Positions 9,943 to 18,980 of a DNA stretch of 64,000 bases are shown here, one piece after another. The position numbers and the translations under genes are program-made. Origin of the DNA: Actinoplanes sp. NBC_00393 (GTDB lineage Bacteria; Actinomycetota; Actinomycetes; Mycobacteriales; Micromonosporaceae); assembly GCF_036053395.1 (NCBI RefSeq), contig NZ_CP107942.1, forward strand, positions 8,636,001 to 8,700,000, written 5' to 3'. A model generated the notes under the pieces. That model made no database searches. It worked only from the letters and a program-made list of their open reading frames with translations, and was not told the DNA's origin. How positions within the stretch are numbered: position 1 is the first letter of the stretch; each line of letters starts with the position of its first letter.

Positions 9943-10335
9943 ACTCTCCAGTAACCTCAGTAGACCGGTCCCGTATCGACGACAGTGGGTCACTCGAACG
10001 GGTACGGTCCGTTTCCGACGCCGTCACCCGATCGGCTGTCCGGATAGATCTAGATCGGCCAGACGGTGGTTATTTTCGCCTGGACGGACAGAGGTGTTTT
10101 CGGGTTCTCACAGGACCTTCACAGCCCAGTCACCAGGTGATCCTGGGGGCTGCGCGGGTACCGTACGGTCGTTACCTGCTTTGAGCTGCATCTATGGTCA
10201 CTGGAAAGGTCGAGATCCCTTGTACGATCTGTAAACCTTGTTTACAGAAGCTGGCAAAGCCGTGGGTCAATAGTTCCGTTCCGCCCCGCCGGGGCGAAAG
10301 ATTCCGGTTTCCTTCCAGCCAGTACGCTCGATGTC
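9943..10335. other. Intergenic region with perfect palindrome
   Basis: These 393 bases hold no supportable gene and are distinctly more AT-rich than the surroundings. Two sites stand out: TCACCAGGTGA at 10130-10140 within a CCCAG...CTGGG hairpin, which may end the upstream gene, and TGTAAAC-CTT-GTTTACA at 10230-10246. The downstream gene has TACGCT ending 7 nt before its ATG, a probable -10 of a leaderless promoter. Confidence 0.6.
10230..10246. promoter_or_regulatory. Perfect inverted repeat, candidate operator
   Basis: TGTAAAC and GTTTACA flank a 3-nt spacer, giving 7-bp arms that are AT-rich in a GC-rich genome. It lies about 90 nt before the start of the unknown gene at 10336. The cognate regulator is unknown. 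Confidence 0.5.
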
Positions 10336-10740
10336 ATGGAAGCACGGCACGACCTGCGTAAATTCATCACTGAATTGGCCGTCGCGCAGCGTGGCGTCGT
10401 GCTTTCATCGGGTCGTGAGCTGTTGGGTCCGGAGAGTGGCGGCCAAATGATCGCGCAGTGCCGCGTGATGGTGTCGATGCGTTCTGTGCCGGGTCATCGT
10501 CAGGGGTCGGTGACGCGAAACAATCGACGAATTGACAATGTGGTCCGCCTCACTCCGGAGACGGGGATCGAGAGCTCGACACGGATGGGTAGCGACCAGA
10601 TGGCGGCTGAGGCGTTGCAGGAGGCAGAGACCGAAGTCGGTGTCGCGGTAAAGGTTGATCGGATGAGTGTGTTGGCACAGACGGCCGACTCGCTGCGCCG
10701 ATCGGCCGACCCGGCGATCGAAGTCGGCCTTACGGCCTGA
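10336..10740 (+). CDS. Unknown 134-residue protein
   Basis: The frame opens with ATG at 10336 (MEARHDLRKFITEL) and has no membrane segment. It is rich in Arg, Gln, Ser and Met and contains an acidic stretch AAEALQEAETEVG. Third-position GC is clearly lower than in the flanking genes, which may mean recent acquisition or relaxed constraint. There is no Shine-Dalgarno sequence; TACGCT ends 7 nt before the ATG. It lies 57 nt upstream of an ArsR gene on the same strand, so the two could be co-transcribed. I do not recognise it. Confidence 0.5.
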   Translation: MEARHDLRKFITELAVAQRGVVLSSGRELLGPESGGQMIAQCRVMVSMRSVPGHRQGSVTRNNRRIDNVVRLTPETGIESSTRMGSDQMAAEALQEAETEVGVAVKVDRMSVLAQTADSLRRSADPAIEVGLTA

Positions 10741-10797
10741 AAGTTAGCCGGTTCGTTCCTGCGCACATGCAGGAGAATCGATGCAGTTGGTGGAAGG

Positions 10798-11175
10798 ATG
10801 GAGATCGTGGGAACTGCGTTGGCGGAAATGACGATGCCTCAGATCTCGCCGCTTGCCGGCGAGCCGATTGAACGCGCTGACGCCGAGCGCCTGGCGGGAG
10901 TGCTGAAGGCGCTCGCCGACCCGGCCCGGCTGCGGCTGCTGAGCCTTATCCAGTCCGCTACGGACGGTGAGGCGTGTGTCTGCGACCTGACGGCTCCCCT
11001 GGGCCTCTCGCAGCCGACTGTGAGCCACCACCTGCGGATCCTTACGGAGGCTGGTCTGCTCGAGCGGGAGAAGCGTGGTGTGTGGGCGTACTACCGGCTG
11101 GTGCCGACCGCAATCGCCACCATTGCCGACCTGCTGACGCCGCCTCGTAAGCGGGCCACAAAGAAGGCGCGCTGA
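10798..11175 (+). CDS. ArsR-family metal-responsive repressor
   Basis: A 125-residue winged-helix regulator. The helix-turn-helix LGLSQPTVSHHLRIL is followed by the wing EKRGVWAYYRL. Cys60 and Cys62 in ACVCDL match the CxC metal site on the third helix of As(III)/Sb(III)-sensing ArsR proteins, so a thiophilic metal or metalloid is the likely inducer. The C-terminus is a basic KKAR tail. No arsenate reductase or efflux gene is nearby, so the target is unclear; the upstream unknown gene and the aldolase downstream are candidates. The start could instead be GTG at 10807. Confidence 0.85.
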   Translation: MEIVGTALAEMTMPQISPLAGEPIERADAERLAGVLKALADPARLRLLSLIQSATDGEACVCDLTAPLGLSQPTVSHHLRILTEAGLLEREKRGVWAYYRLVPTAIATIADLLTPPRKRATKKAR

Positions 11176-11260
11176 GGGTTGGACTACGCCTGGCGTCACC
11201 GAGCATGGGGGTCGTGACGCCAGGCCGAGGACCTTCGTCGAAGCGGATCGAGGAGGAACG

Positions 11261-11938
11261 GTGAACTACGTTCCCGGCGACCTGCGTGATCAACTCGCGC
11301 ACGTGGGTTACGACGTGGTCCAGGCCGGCCTTGTGTGTGGATCGGGCGGCAACCTGTCCGCCCGGATCCCTGATGAGGACGCCATCTGGGTCACCGCGAG
11401 CGGCTCGTGGCTCGACCGGCTCAGCCGGAACACTTTTGCGCCGGTTCGGATATCGGACGGCGAACCCGCGATGGTCGGCACCATGCCGCCCCCGCGGATC
11501 GAGCCCACCAGTGAGCTCGCACTGCACCTGGCGCTCTACCGCGCTCGCCCCGACGTCAACGCAGTGGTCCATCTGCACCCGCAGACGGCCCTGCTGCTGG
11601 ACGCACTGGGCGAGCACATCCGGATCGTCACCACCGATCATGCGTACTACTTGAGGCGCGTGTCGATCGTCCCGTTCCGGCTGCCCGGCAGCACGGAACT
11701 GGCAGCACTGACCGCGGCCATGGCCGCGGACGGCACCGACTGCCTGGTGCTCAGCCAGCACGGTTGCGTCGTGATGGGCGACTCCGTCGAGCTCGCTCAC
11801 AAGCGGGCCCGCAACCTGGAAGAGGCCGCCGCGCTCACCTATCGAGCGCTGACCGCCGGCCGGCTGGAGAATCTGCGCGACTGCCCGGAGGAGTTCGTCG
11901 AGCGCCTTCAGGGCACGAGCGGGCCCGTCACGGTCTGA
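11261..11938 (+). CDS. Class II aldolase/adducin-family protein
   Basis: A 225-residue cytoplasmic enzyme of the fuculose-phosphate aldolase type. GSGGNLSAR near residue 27 is the phosphate-binding loop, HLHP (about residue 104) and the later QHGCVVMG supply zinc-binding histidines, and SELALH holds the acidic residue used in catalysis. By family it cleaves or epimerises a sugar phosphate (fuculose-1-P, ribulose-5-P or a methylthio analogue); which one cannot be decided. GTG at 11261 follows the ribosome site AGGAGG. It is preceded by the ArsR gene with 85 nt between them. Confidence 0.85.
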   Translation: MNYVPGDLRDQLAHVGYDVVQAGLVCGSGGNLSARIPDEDAIWVTASGSWLDRLSRNTFAPVRISDGEPAMVGTMPPPRIEPTSELALHLALYRARPDVNAVVHLHPQTALLLDALGEHIRIVTTDHAYYLRRVSIVPFRLPGSTELAALTAAMAADGTDCLVLSQHGCVVMGDSVELAHKRARNLEEAAALTYRALTAGRLENLRDCPEEFVERLQGTSGPVTV

Positions 11939-11981
11939 GCTCCCAGGGTCCAGGCGGGCTTTCCGGTTACGGATTTTCCTC

Positions 11982-12080
11982 GGTACGCCTAGCCCGTCCC
12001 CGGAAATCCACACCGTCCCCGAACTACCACGCGATCACCTGCCCGCTCCAGGCCGCAGCGCGGCCGCCGGGCTTAAGCAG
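11982..12080. repeat. Dispersed intergenic repeat, copy A
   Basis: A 99-base stretch between convergent genes that matches 24649-24748 along its length, roughly 70% identical by eye. Shared blocks include ACCGTCCC, ACTACC, CGCGATCACC, GCAGCGCGG and AAGCAG in the same order and spacing. No open frame uses it. See copy B. Confidence 0.65.
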
Positions 12081-12150
12081 ATGCGTCCGGGGAAAGCTGA
12101 CGATCACCCCACCACTCCGAACCGAGGGTCGGGTTCACCACACAACGCGA

Positions 12151-12180
12151 ACGGCCGGCCCGGTGATTCCGGCCGGCCGT
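12151..12180. terminator. Bidirectional terminator before dedA end
   Basis: ACGGCCGGCC (12151-12160) pairs perfectly with GGCCGGCCGT (12171-12180) around a 10-nt loop. It lies between the convergent aldolase and DedA genes. Confidence 0.75.
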
Positions 12181-12200
12181 TGCTGTGGACGGTGCGCTCG

Positions 12201-13274
12201 TCAGTTACGCGGCCACTGCTGATCGTCGTGAGCCGGCGGCTGCCCATAGCTCTGTTGCTGCGGCGGGTACTGCTGACCGTACTGTTCCTGACCGTACTGC
12301 GGCTGTTGCTCGTACCCCGAATGGGTGGGCTGACCGTAGGTGGGCTGCTGGCCGCCGTAAGGCTGCCCGTAAGCCGGCTGACCATAAGCGGACTGCTGGC
12401 CGTAGGCCTGCGGCTGCCCGTAGGTCCCCGGCTGCTGGCCGTAGCCGGCCGGCTGACCGTAACCGGGCTGCTGGTCCTGGCTGTCGTGGTGGTGGTGGTG
12501 CTTCTCGAACTCGTCGTGCGCGGCGTCCGCGAGGCCCGCCACCGTGGCCGCCGCGACCACGCCGATGGCGGTGGCCGGCTCAGCGATCTTGAGGCCGTGC
12601 TTCTTGGCCCGGCGTTCGCGCAGGATCTCGATGAGGATGGGCAGCACCGAGATCAGGATGATCAGGGCGACCACCGGCAGGATGTAGTGGTCGATCTGGT
12701 CACCGATGGCGGCGTAGATCTGCTCGGCCAGCAGGTAACCGATGAGGATGATGCCGTCGGTCCAGAGGACGGCGCCGACCACGTTCCAGATGAAGAACTG
12801 CTTGGCGGGCATGCCCAGCGTGCCGGCGACCGGGTTGAGGAAGGTCCGGACGATCGGGATGAACCGGGCGAGCACCACGGCCTTGGCCGGGCCGAACTTC
12901 TCGAAGTAGTACTCCGCCTTCTCGACGTACTCCTTCTTGAAGAGCTTCGAATCCGGCTTGTCGAACATCCGGCGCCCGTACTTGGCGCCCAGCCAGTGCC
13001 CGAACTGCGCGCCGGCGATCGCGCAGATCGGCGCGCCGATCAGCAGGCCGGCGATCGACAGCTTGGCGCCCTCGCCGAAGATCGAGTCGGCTACCGAGGA
13101 GGCCGCTACACCTGCCAGGAACAGCAGCGAGTCGCCGGGGAAGAAGAAACCGACCAGCAGGCCGGTTTCCGCGAAGAGGATCGCCAGCACGCCCGGCAAC
13201 CCGAAGGCCTGCAGCAGCTCCTTCGGGTCCATGGGGTTCAGCGCGAGCGGCTCGGTGAGCGCTTGGATGTCCAC
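12201..13274 (-). CDS. DedA-family membrane protein with YGQP tail
   Basis: A 357-residue protein. Residues 1-230 form a DedA/VTT (SNARE-associated) domain with [14 protein letters not shown], the conserved [16 protein letters not shown] and five to six membrane segments; the family is linked to undecaprenyl-phosphate or phospholipid flipping and membrane homeostasis. After a charged linker with a run of five His comes a roughly 95-residue tail of YGQP/QQPAYGQ repeats, absent from typical DedA proteins (about 200 residues). GTG at 13274 is taken as the start; an ATG 15 codons later is the alternative, and neither has a clear ribosome site. It is probably transcribed separately from the RNA-repair operon, from which a hairpin separates it. 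Confidence 0.85.
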   Translation of the reverse strand: MDIQALTEPLALNPMDPKELLQAFGLPGVLAILFAETGLLVGFFFPGDSLLFLAGVAASSVADSIFGEGAKLSIAGLLIGAPICAIAGAQFGHWLGAKYGRRMFDKPDSKLFKKEYVEKAEYYFEKFGPAKAVVLARFIPIVRTFLNPVAGTLGMPAKQFFIWNVVGAVLWTDGIILIGYLLAEQIYAAIGDQIDHYILPVVALIILISVLPILIEILRERRAKKHGLKIAEPATAIGVVAAATVAGLADAAHDEFEKHHHHHDSQDQQPGYGQPAGYGQQPGTYGQPQAYGQQSAYGQPAYGQPYGGQQPTYGQPTHSGYEQQPQYGQEQYGQQYPPQQQSYGQPPAHDDQQWPRN

Positions 13275-13283
13275 GGGGAGCCA

Positions 13284-13312
13284 GGGTACCGGCCCTGCGC
13301 AGGCCGGTACCC
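13284..13312 (-). terminator. Hairpin after the pnkp gene
   Basis: GGGTACCGGCC (13284-13294) pairs with GGCCGGTACCC (13302-13312) around a 7-nt loop, just past the pnkp stop codon on the minus strand and before the DedA start. Confidence 0.65.
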
Positions 13313-13350
13313 CGATGAGTGCGGTAGATGCCGAGAACTGGCCGGACGGC

Positions 13351-15846
13351 TCAGAGCCGTGGGTCGACCGGCTCCGACTCGGCGGCCAGGATGGCGAAAA
13401 CCAGCTCGTGCACCCGCCACGGCGGAGAGCCCTCGGACAGCCGGTCCAGCGCCGCCAGACCCAGCCCGTGCTCACGCAGCGCGAGCGCGCGCTTACGGCC
13501 CAGGTTGCGCTGCCGGAGCCGGTCCAGCTGTTCCGGCCGGGTGTACTCGGGGCCGTAGATGATCCGCAGGTACTCCCGGCCGCGGCACTTCACTCCCGGC
13601 TGCACCAGCCGGCCGTTGCTGTCCGTCGCGGCGAGCCCGGCCCACGGTTTGACCACCATGCCCTCGCCGCCGGCCGCGGTCAGCGTCAGCCACCAGTCGG
13701 TGGCGGCCGCTTCGGCGGCCGGATCGGCGAGATCCACGATCATTCGCCGAGTCGGCGTGAACAGCTCCGCGTCTGCCGCGACCAGGCGGTCCGCGAGCGC
13801 CAGGTGCCAGTTGTGGTCCTTTTTCGCGTACGAGTTACCGGCGCCGGCGAGCACCGCGAAGGGAGCGAGCGTGACGCCGGTGAGACCGTCGGTCGGTTTC
13901 ACGTAGGACCGGTACGCCGCCGAGTAGCCGTCGATCTCCGCCGACCGTAGCTCCAGTCGATCCCGCAGCGCAGCGACGTCGAGTCCGCGAGCCGAGGCCT
14001 GGTCGAGCAGCGCCAGCGCGGCCGGCAGAGCGGCCCGTCCGGCGGCGCCGACTCCGGCGTAGTGATCGCGGATCAGCGAACCGGCCTTCGCCGACCAGGG
14101 CAGCAGCTCGGCGTCGAGCAGGAGCCAGTCGCTGCCCAACTCGGTGAAGATCGGCTCGGCCGCTGCCCGGACCCGGGCGAGCAGTGGCTCGTCCAGCTCC
14201 GGTCCGAAGAACGGGCGGCCGGTACGCGTCCAGATCGCGTCCCCCGCTCCGGAGGCGGAGACGCGCACCACGGCCCGCGAGCCCATGTGTTTCTCCTCGC
14301 AGACCACCCGGTCCACACCGGCGGCCCGCAGGTCGGCGAAGGCGGACGACGGGTGCTCGAGGTAGCCGTCCACTGTCGAGCTGGAGCAGGGCGCCATCGT
14401 GGGCGGAAGCCAGATCAGCGTCTCCGGGTCGACCGAGAACCGGCCCATCACCTCCAGAGCGGCGGCGGCATTCTCGGCGGGGACGGTCGTTCGCCCGTAC
14501 CCGTAATCGATGTGCCTGCGACCGGTCACGTCCGCAATGTCCAGACCCTGCTCGGGTTTGGTCGCGACCGTGACCAGCGGTCGCACCGGCGCGTAGTACT
14601 CCTTGGCCGCCGGCACCGGGACCACCTCGCGCTCCGGCCAGCGCAGCGCGGTCAGCGCGCCGCCGAAGACACAGCCGGTGTCCAGGCAGATCGTGTTGTT
14701 GATCCACTCCGCCTGCGGAGTGGGCACGTGGCCGTAGACGACCGCCGCCGAACCGCGGTAGTCGTTCGCCCAGGGATAACGGACCGGCAGACCGTACTCG
14801 TCGGTCTCGCCGGTGGTCTCCCCGTAGAGCGCGAAGCTGCGAACCCGCCCGGACGCCCGCCCGTGGTACGCCTCCTTGAGCCCGGCGTGCGCGACCACCA
14901 ACTTGCCGTCGTCGAGCACATAGTGGCTGATCAGCCCGTCGATGAAGGCGCGGACCTCGGCGACGAACTCGTCGCTCTCGGCGGCGAGCTGCTCCAGGGT
15001 CTCCGGCAGGCCGTGGGTGAGCTGGACGTTGCGGCCGTTCAGCTTGCGGGCCAGCTTCTGCTCGTGGTTTCCCGGTACGCACAGCGCGTGCCCCGCCTTG
15101 ACCATGCCCATGACCAGGCGCAACACCCCCGGCGAGTCCGGACCGCGGTCGACCAGGTCGCCGACGAAGACGGCCTTGCGCCCGTCCGGATGCACCGCGT
15201 CGACAGGCCGGCCCTGCTCGTCCCGGACCAGCTCCCAGCCCAGCTTGCCGAGCAGCACCTCCAACTCGGCTCGGCAGCCGTGTACGTCGCCGACGATGTC
15301 GAACGGCCCGTGCTCGGCGCGCAGATCGTTGAACAGCTTCTCGTAGCGGATCTCGGCGGCGGCGATCTCGTCCACCCCGCGCAACACATGGATCTTGCGG
15401 AAGCCTTCCCGGGCCAGCTGGTTGAGGGATCGCCGCAGGTCACGGTGCATCCGGGCGAGCACCGGACGGCCGAACGTACGGTCCTCGCGCGCCTGCGTCC
15501 GCTCCCAGGCCAGCGGCTCGGGCACGTCCAGCACGATCGCCACCGGCAGCACGTCATGCTCGCGGGCCACCTTGACCAGGCCGGCCCGGGCATGCGCCTG
15601 CAGGTTGGTGGCGTCGACCACGGTGAGTCGCCCGGCCGCCAGCCGCTTCCCGGCCACGTAGTGCAGCACCTCGAAGGCGTCACCCGACGCCGACTGGTCG
15701 TTCTCGTCGTCGGCGACGAGGCCCCGGAAGAAGTCCGAGGAGAGCACCTGGGTGGGCTTGAAGTGGGCGCGGGCGAAGGTCGACTTGCCGGAACCGGAGA
15801 TGCCGACCAGGGCGACGAGGGAGAGCTCGGGAACGTCGAGGATCAT
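13351..15846 (-). CDS. pnkp: Bacterial Pnkp: RNA kinase-phosphatase-ligase
   Basis: An 831-residue three-domain RNA-repair enzyme. The N-terminal polynucleotide 5'-kinase has the P-loop GISGSGKST (15-23). The central metallophosphoesterase has GDVHGC (about 185), [10 protein letters not shown] and GNHEQK and removes 2',3'-cyclic and 3' phosphates. The C-terminal adenylyltransferase/ligase domain has the nucleotidyl lysine in EEKHMGSR (about Lys519). Bacterial Pnkp works with Hen1, whose gene directly precedes and overlaps it by ATGA, implying translational coupling. The ATG at 15846 is chosen for that overlap and because [15 protein letters not shown] opens the kinase fold. Known role: sealing RNAs cut by ribotoxins. 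All catalytic motifs appear intact. Confidence 0.95.
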   Translation of the reverse strand: MILDVPELSLVALVGISGSGKSTFARAHFKPTQVLSSDFFRGLVADDENDQSASGDAFEVLHYVAGKRLAAGRLTVVDATNLQAHARAGLVKVAREHDVLPVAIVLDVPEPLAWERTQAREDRTFGRPVLARMHRDLRRSLNQLAREGFRKIHVLRGVDEIAAAEIRYEKLFNDLRAEHGPFDIVGDVHGCRAELEVLLGKLGWELVRDEQGRPVDAVHPDGRKAVFVGDLVDRGPDSPGVLRLVMGMVKAGHALCVPGNHEQKLARKLNGRNVQLTHGLPETLEQLAAESDEFVAEVRAFIDGLISHYVLDDGKLVVAHAGLKEAYHGRASGRVRSFALYGETTGETDEYGLPVRYPWANDYRGSAAVVYGHVPTPQAEWINNTICLDTGCVFGGALTALRWPEREVVPVPAAKEYYAPVRPLVTVATKPEQGLDIADVTGRRHIDYGYGRTTVPAENAAAALEVMGRFSVDPETLIWLPPTMAPCSSSTVDGYLEHPSSAFADLRAAGVDRVVCEEKHMGSRAVVRVSASGAGDAIWTRTGRPFFGPELDEPLLARVRAAAEPIFTELGSDWLLLDAELLPWSAKAGSLIRDHYAGVGAAGRAALPAALALLDQASARGLDVAALRDRLELRSAEIDGYSAAYRSYVKPTDGLTGVTLAPFAVLAGAGNSYAKKDHNWHLALADRLVAADAELFTPTRRMIVDLADPAAEAAATDWWLTLTAAGGEGMVVKPWAGLAATDSNGRLVQPGVKCRGREYLRIIYGPEYTRPEQLDRLRQRNLGRKRALALREHGLGLAALDRLSEGSPPWRVHELVFAILAAESEPVDPRL

Positions 15847-17198
15847 GCGGTCACCTGGAACAGTGCTAGTTGGGTGGGGGAGCCGGTCGTCTCGTCGGGG
15901 TCGCCGACACCACGGATCGTGACGGCGTAGCCGTAGGTTTTCGAAATACTCTCGGCCCACGCCGCGAACTCGGCGCGGGTCCACTCGAAGCGATGATCCG
16001 AGTGCCGCATCCCGGCCAGCCCTTCGTAGTGCACGTTGTACTCCACGTTCGGCGTGGTCACGACGACCGTGCCGGGCCGGGCGTGACCGAAGACGGCGGC
16101 TTCGAGAGCGGGCAGGCGGGGCAGATCGACGTGCTCGATCACCTCCATCAGCACCGCGGCGTCGAAATCGCGCAGCCGGTCGTCACGGTAGGTGAGCGCG
16201 GTCTGGATCAGCCTGATCCGGTCCCGCTGCCGTTCCGGCAGGCGGTCCAGCCGCAGCCGGCGGGCCGCCATCTCCAGCGCGCGGCTGGACACGTCGGCGC
16301 CGACGATCTCGGTGAACTGCCGGTTCTTCACCAGCGCGGTGAGCAGGGCGCCACCACCACAACCCAGATCGAGTACGCGCGCCGCGTTCACCTCGGTCAG
16401 CGCGGCGATCACCGCGTCCCGCCGCTGCTCGGCGAGCGGCGCCTTACGCGCCACCGGCAACTCGGCCTCCTCCTCGGTGGCCGGCTCCTGATCGGCCTCG
16501 AGCAGCTGCAACGCGGTAGTCGTCAGCGCCCTGCGGTGGGCGAGGTAGCGACGGGCGATCAACACCTTCTCCGGGTGGCCGGCCAGCCAGCCCTCACCGG
16601 AGCGCAGCAGCTTCTCGATCTCATCCGGGGCGACCCAGTAGTGCTTGGCGTCGTCCAGGACCGGAAGCAGCACGTAAAGGTGGTTGAGGGCGTCGGCGAG
16701 CCGCAGCTCACCGGTCAGGGACAGCTCGACGTAGCGGCTGCTTCCGCCGATCTCGGGCTCGAGCGGGATCGGGGCCGTGTCGACGGCCCAGCCGAGCGGG
16801 GTGAACAGGCGGGTGACCAGGTCGGTGGTGCCGCGCAGCACGGGCACCCGGATCTGCAAGGGGATCGGGGCGGCGGCCAGCTTCGGCCGATCCTTGGAGG
16901 CGCCGCGCAGGGCGCTGCGGAAGACCTTGGCGAGGGCGCTCGCCAGCAGGCTGGAGGCGGCGTACGGGCGGTCGTTGACGTACTGACTCAGCTCGAACGC
17001 GTCCTTCTGCGCGCGTAGGCGCCGGGGGTCGACGTCCAGCAGCAGGGCCGCGGTGCACCGGTCGTCGGTCGCCTCCGGGTACATGACGTACGCCGTACCG
17101 GTGGGGACGTCGAACGTATGGACCCGGTCTGGATGTTTGACCAGCAGGTATCCAAGATCCGTCGCGGGCCGGTGTGTGGTCGTCACGGTGAGCAGCAC
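15843..17198 (-). CDS. hen1: Hen1 3'-terminal RNA 2'-O-methyltransferase
   Basis: A 451-residue protein. The N-terminal half is the bacterial Hen1-specific domain that binds and activates the Pnkp ligase. The C-terminal half is a Rossmann methyltransferase with the SAM loop VLDLGCGGGALL and the metal-binding EVIEHVDLPRL followed by a downstream His. It methylates the 2'-OH of the 3' end at the break before sealing, so that the repaired RNA resists a second cut. GTG at 17198 gives MLLTVTTTHRPATDLGYLL, the usual start; upstream in-frame residues are not conserved-looking. It is divergent from the sigma factor gene 98 nt away. Confidence 0.95.
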   Translation of the reverse strand: MLLTVTTTHRPATDLGYLLVKHPDRVHTFDVPTGTAYVMYPEATDDRCTAALLLDVDPRRLRAQKDAFELSQYVNDRPYAASSLLASALAKVFRSALRGASKDRPKLAAAPIPLQIRVPVLRGTTDLVTRLFTPLGWAVDTAPIPLEPEIGGSSRYVELSLTGELRLADALNHLYVLLPVLDDAKHYWVAPDEIEKLLRSGEGWLAGHPEKVLIARRYLAHRRALTTTALQLLEADQEPATEEEAELPVARKAPLAEQRRDAVIAALTEVNAARVLDLGCGGGALLTALVKNRQFTEIVGADVSSRALEMAARRLRLDRLPERQRDRIRLIQTALTYRDDRLRDFDAAVLMEVIEHVDLPRLPALEAAVFGHARPGTVVVTTPNVEYNVHYEGLAGMRHSDHRFEWTRAEFAAWAESISKTYGYAVTIRGVGDPDETTGSPTQLALFQVTA

Positions 17199-17296
17199 GC
17201 GGTCGATGGTGTCAGCGCCGGGCCGATCCGGCGATCGATTTGCCATCGGCCGCAATGATTCCGTGGGCCGGTCCCGTCGTAGAAGCGGAGGTGCCC

Positions 17297-17779
17297 GTGA
17301 CCTACGAGGAGTTCGTCGACAGCCGGCTCAGCGCGCTGCTGCGCTATGCCGTGATGCTGACCGGTGACCCGACCACCGCTCAGGATCTGGTGCAGGAAAC
17401 CATGGTCCGGGTCCAGCTGAATTGGCGGCGCGTGGCGCGCAGCGACTCCCCAGACGGCTACGTCCGGAGGATGCTCACCAACCAGTTCATCGACCTGCGC
17501 CGCGGCTCCTGGTGGCGGCGCGTGCTGCTGCGAGCCGATCCGGACCCGGCCGTCGCGTCCCCCTCCGACCATGCCGACCAGAGTGCCGAGCGCGACCGGA
17601 TCTGGGGTCTGCTCGCCCGCCTGCCACGCCGCCAGCGAGCGGCACTCGTCCTGCGTTTCTACGAGGACCTGCCCGATCAGGAGATCGCCGACATCCTCGG
17701 CTGCGCCGTCGGGACGGTCCGTTCGTCCATCTCGCGAGGGCTCGACGCGCTTCGCGCGGAGTTGGTGGAGGCCCGATGA
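17297..17779 (+). CDS. SigE-family ECF RNA polymerase sigma factor
   Basis: A 160-residue sigma-70 factor of the extracytoplasmic-function class. Region 2 covers about residues 10-75 (LLRYAVMLTGDPTTAQDLVQE and a WRRV recognition part) and region 4 about 100-155 (LPRRQRAALVLRFYED, then QEIADILGCAVGTVRSSISRG, the -35 reading helix-turn-helix). GTG at 17297 is chosen because GGAGG lies 6 nt upstream. It overlaps the next gene by ATGA. That next gene has an anti-sigma-like N-terminus, which suggests a coupled regulator pair. Confidence 0.92.
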   Translation: MTYEEFVDSRLSALLRYAVMLTGDPTTAQDLVQETMVRVQLNWRRVARSDSPDGYVRRMLTNQFIDLRRGSWWRRVLLRADPDPAVASPSDHADQSAERDRIWGLLARLPRRQRAALVLRFYEDLPDQEIADILGCAVGTVRSSISRGLDALRAELVEAR

Positions 17780-18786
17780 CCACGATCGAAGAGGAGCTGC
17801 GTGCCGCGTTCGAGCGACACGAGACCCTGACCCCGGCCACCGCCCCGGTGCGGGCTGAGATCGACTTTGCCTGGGGCCGGGCGAAACGCCGCCGCACGTG
17901 GCGCCGGGCTGCCGGTGCAGCGGCCGCGGTGCTGTTCGCCGGCGCCGCCGTGCCCGCGGTGCAGGCCGGTAGGCACGGCGATCGGGCAGCCGTCGCGCCG
18001 GCGGCGATGAGCGGGTCTCTCGACGTCCTGCTGCTCGGCAGCGATCACCGGAGCGGCCGCGCGGCGGACAACCGGCGTGCCGACACCTTGATGCTGCTGC
18101 ACCTGTCAGCCGACCGAAGAAAGGCCTTCATGGTGAGCCTGCCCCGCGACGGCGCGGTGCAGGTCGACGGGCACCCAGGGGCCAAACTCAGTCACACCTT
18201 GCACCTCGGCGGGCCCGAGTTGACCCGCGAGGTGGTGGAGGATCTGTCCGGCGTCGAGGTGGACGCGACCGTGACCGTCGACTTCCGGGCTCTGCGGGCG
18301 GTCACCGAGGCGGTCGGCGGTGTGCCGGTCTGCGTCCGGCAGGGCATCCCCGCGCAGGGCGGTCGCAAGGAGATCAAGCCGGGCTGTCAGGACATCGGCG
18401 CCGACGACGTCGGTCCCCTGCTGCAGGGTCGCTACCGGCTGAAGAGCGGCCCCTACGACCGAGATCGGAACAACCGCGCCTTCCTGCGCGCCCTCGCGGA
18501 AAAGGTGATCTCACAGGGATCGGAGCTGAGCCGGCTGCAGGCGCTGCTCGGCGCGGCGAAAGATGGCGTCGACATCGACGGGGACACGCTCGCACTGCTG
18601 CGAGTGGCCGCCGCGCTCGACAAACCCGAGGTGATCGGCATCGGGGCACCGACGTTCAGCACGATCGACAAACGGCAGATGAGCGAGGAGATCTACCCCG
18701 AGGTCGGTCCGAGCCTGTTCGCGGCGATCCGCGACGACCGGCTGGCCGAGTGGGCCGCAGCCAACCCCGGATACGTGGACGGATGA
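17776..18786 (+). CDS. LCP-family protein with anti-sigma-like N-terminus
   Basis: A 336-residue protein. Residues 1-45 (EEELRAAFERHETLTP, then AWGRAKRRRTWRR) look like the cytoplasmic segment of anti-sigma factors paired with SigE-type sigmas. One membrane helix follows (about 46-65), then an extracellular LytR-CpsA-Psr domain with LLLGSDHRSG, the Arg/Asp pattern RRADTLMLLHL and SLPRDGAVQV. LCP enzymes transfer glycopolymers from polyprenyl carriers to peptidoglycan. The start codon overlaps the sigma stop codon (ATGA). Whether it binds the sigma factor is inference. Confidence 0.85.
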   Translation: MTTIEEELRAAFERHETLTPATAPVRAEIDFAWGRAKRRRTWRRAAGAAAAVLFAGAAVPAVQAGRHGDRAAVAPAAMSGSLDVLLLGSDHRSGRAADNRRADTLMLLHLSADRRKAFMVSLPRDGAVQVDGHPGAKLSHTLHLGGPELTREVVEDLSGVEVDATVTVDFRALRAVTEAVGGVPVCVRQGIPAQGGRKEIKPGCQDIGADDVGPLLQGRYRLKSGPYDRDRNNRAFLRALAEKVISQGSELSRLQALLGAAKDGVDIDGDTLALLRVAAALDKPEVIGIGAPTFSTIDKRQMSEEIYPEVGPSLFAAIRDDRLAEWAAANPGYVDG

Positions 18787-18794
18787 GCCCGCTC

Positions 18795-18980
18795 TCAGCG
18801 GTAATCGTCGTCGAACTCGACGATCCGCCCCTGTTCCTGGGCGTCCCACTCGTTGGCCTCGGTGATCGCCGGGACCACTTCGGCCTCGTCATCCTGCCAG
18901 CTCGGGACAGCGGTCCTAGCCTGCTCCGCGGCGTCGACCTCGGGCGTCTCCACGTCGACTTCGTCCATCGGGCGCGTCAT
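18795..18980 (-). CDS. Small acidic protein, unknown
   Basis: A 61-residue, strongly acidic protein (MTRPMDEVDVETPEVDAAEQ... ending EFDDDYR) without membrane segments. The ATG at 18980 follows GGAGGGAAG at good spacing, so upstream in-frame codons are discarded. It lies tail to tail with the LCP gene, 8 nt away, and divergent from fba. Function unknown. Confidence 0.65.
   Translation of the reverse strand: MTRPMDEVDVETPEVDAAEQARTAVPSWQDDEAEVVPAITEANEWDAQEQGRIVEFDDDYR

Noticed and set aside
12081..13562. Long plus-strand open frame of 493 codons over dedA and the pnkp end.
   Set aside because: It is the antisense of strongly motif-bearing genes and reads as Arg/Gly/Asp-rich sequence without domains.
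14062..15930. Long plus-strand open frame of 622 codons opposite pnkp.
   Set aside because: Shadow of the GC-rich pnkp gene, whose kinase, phosphatase and ligase motifs are all on the minus strand.
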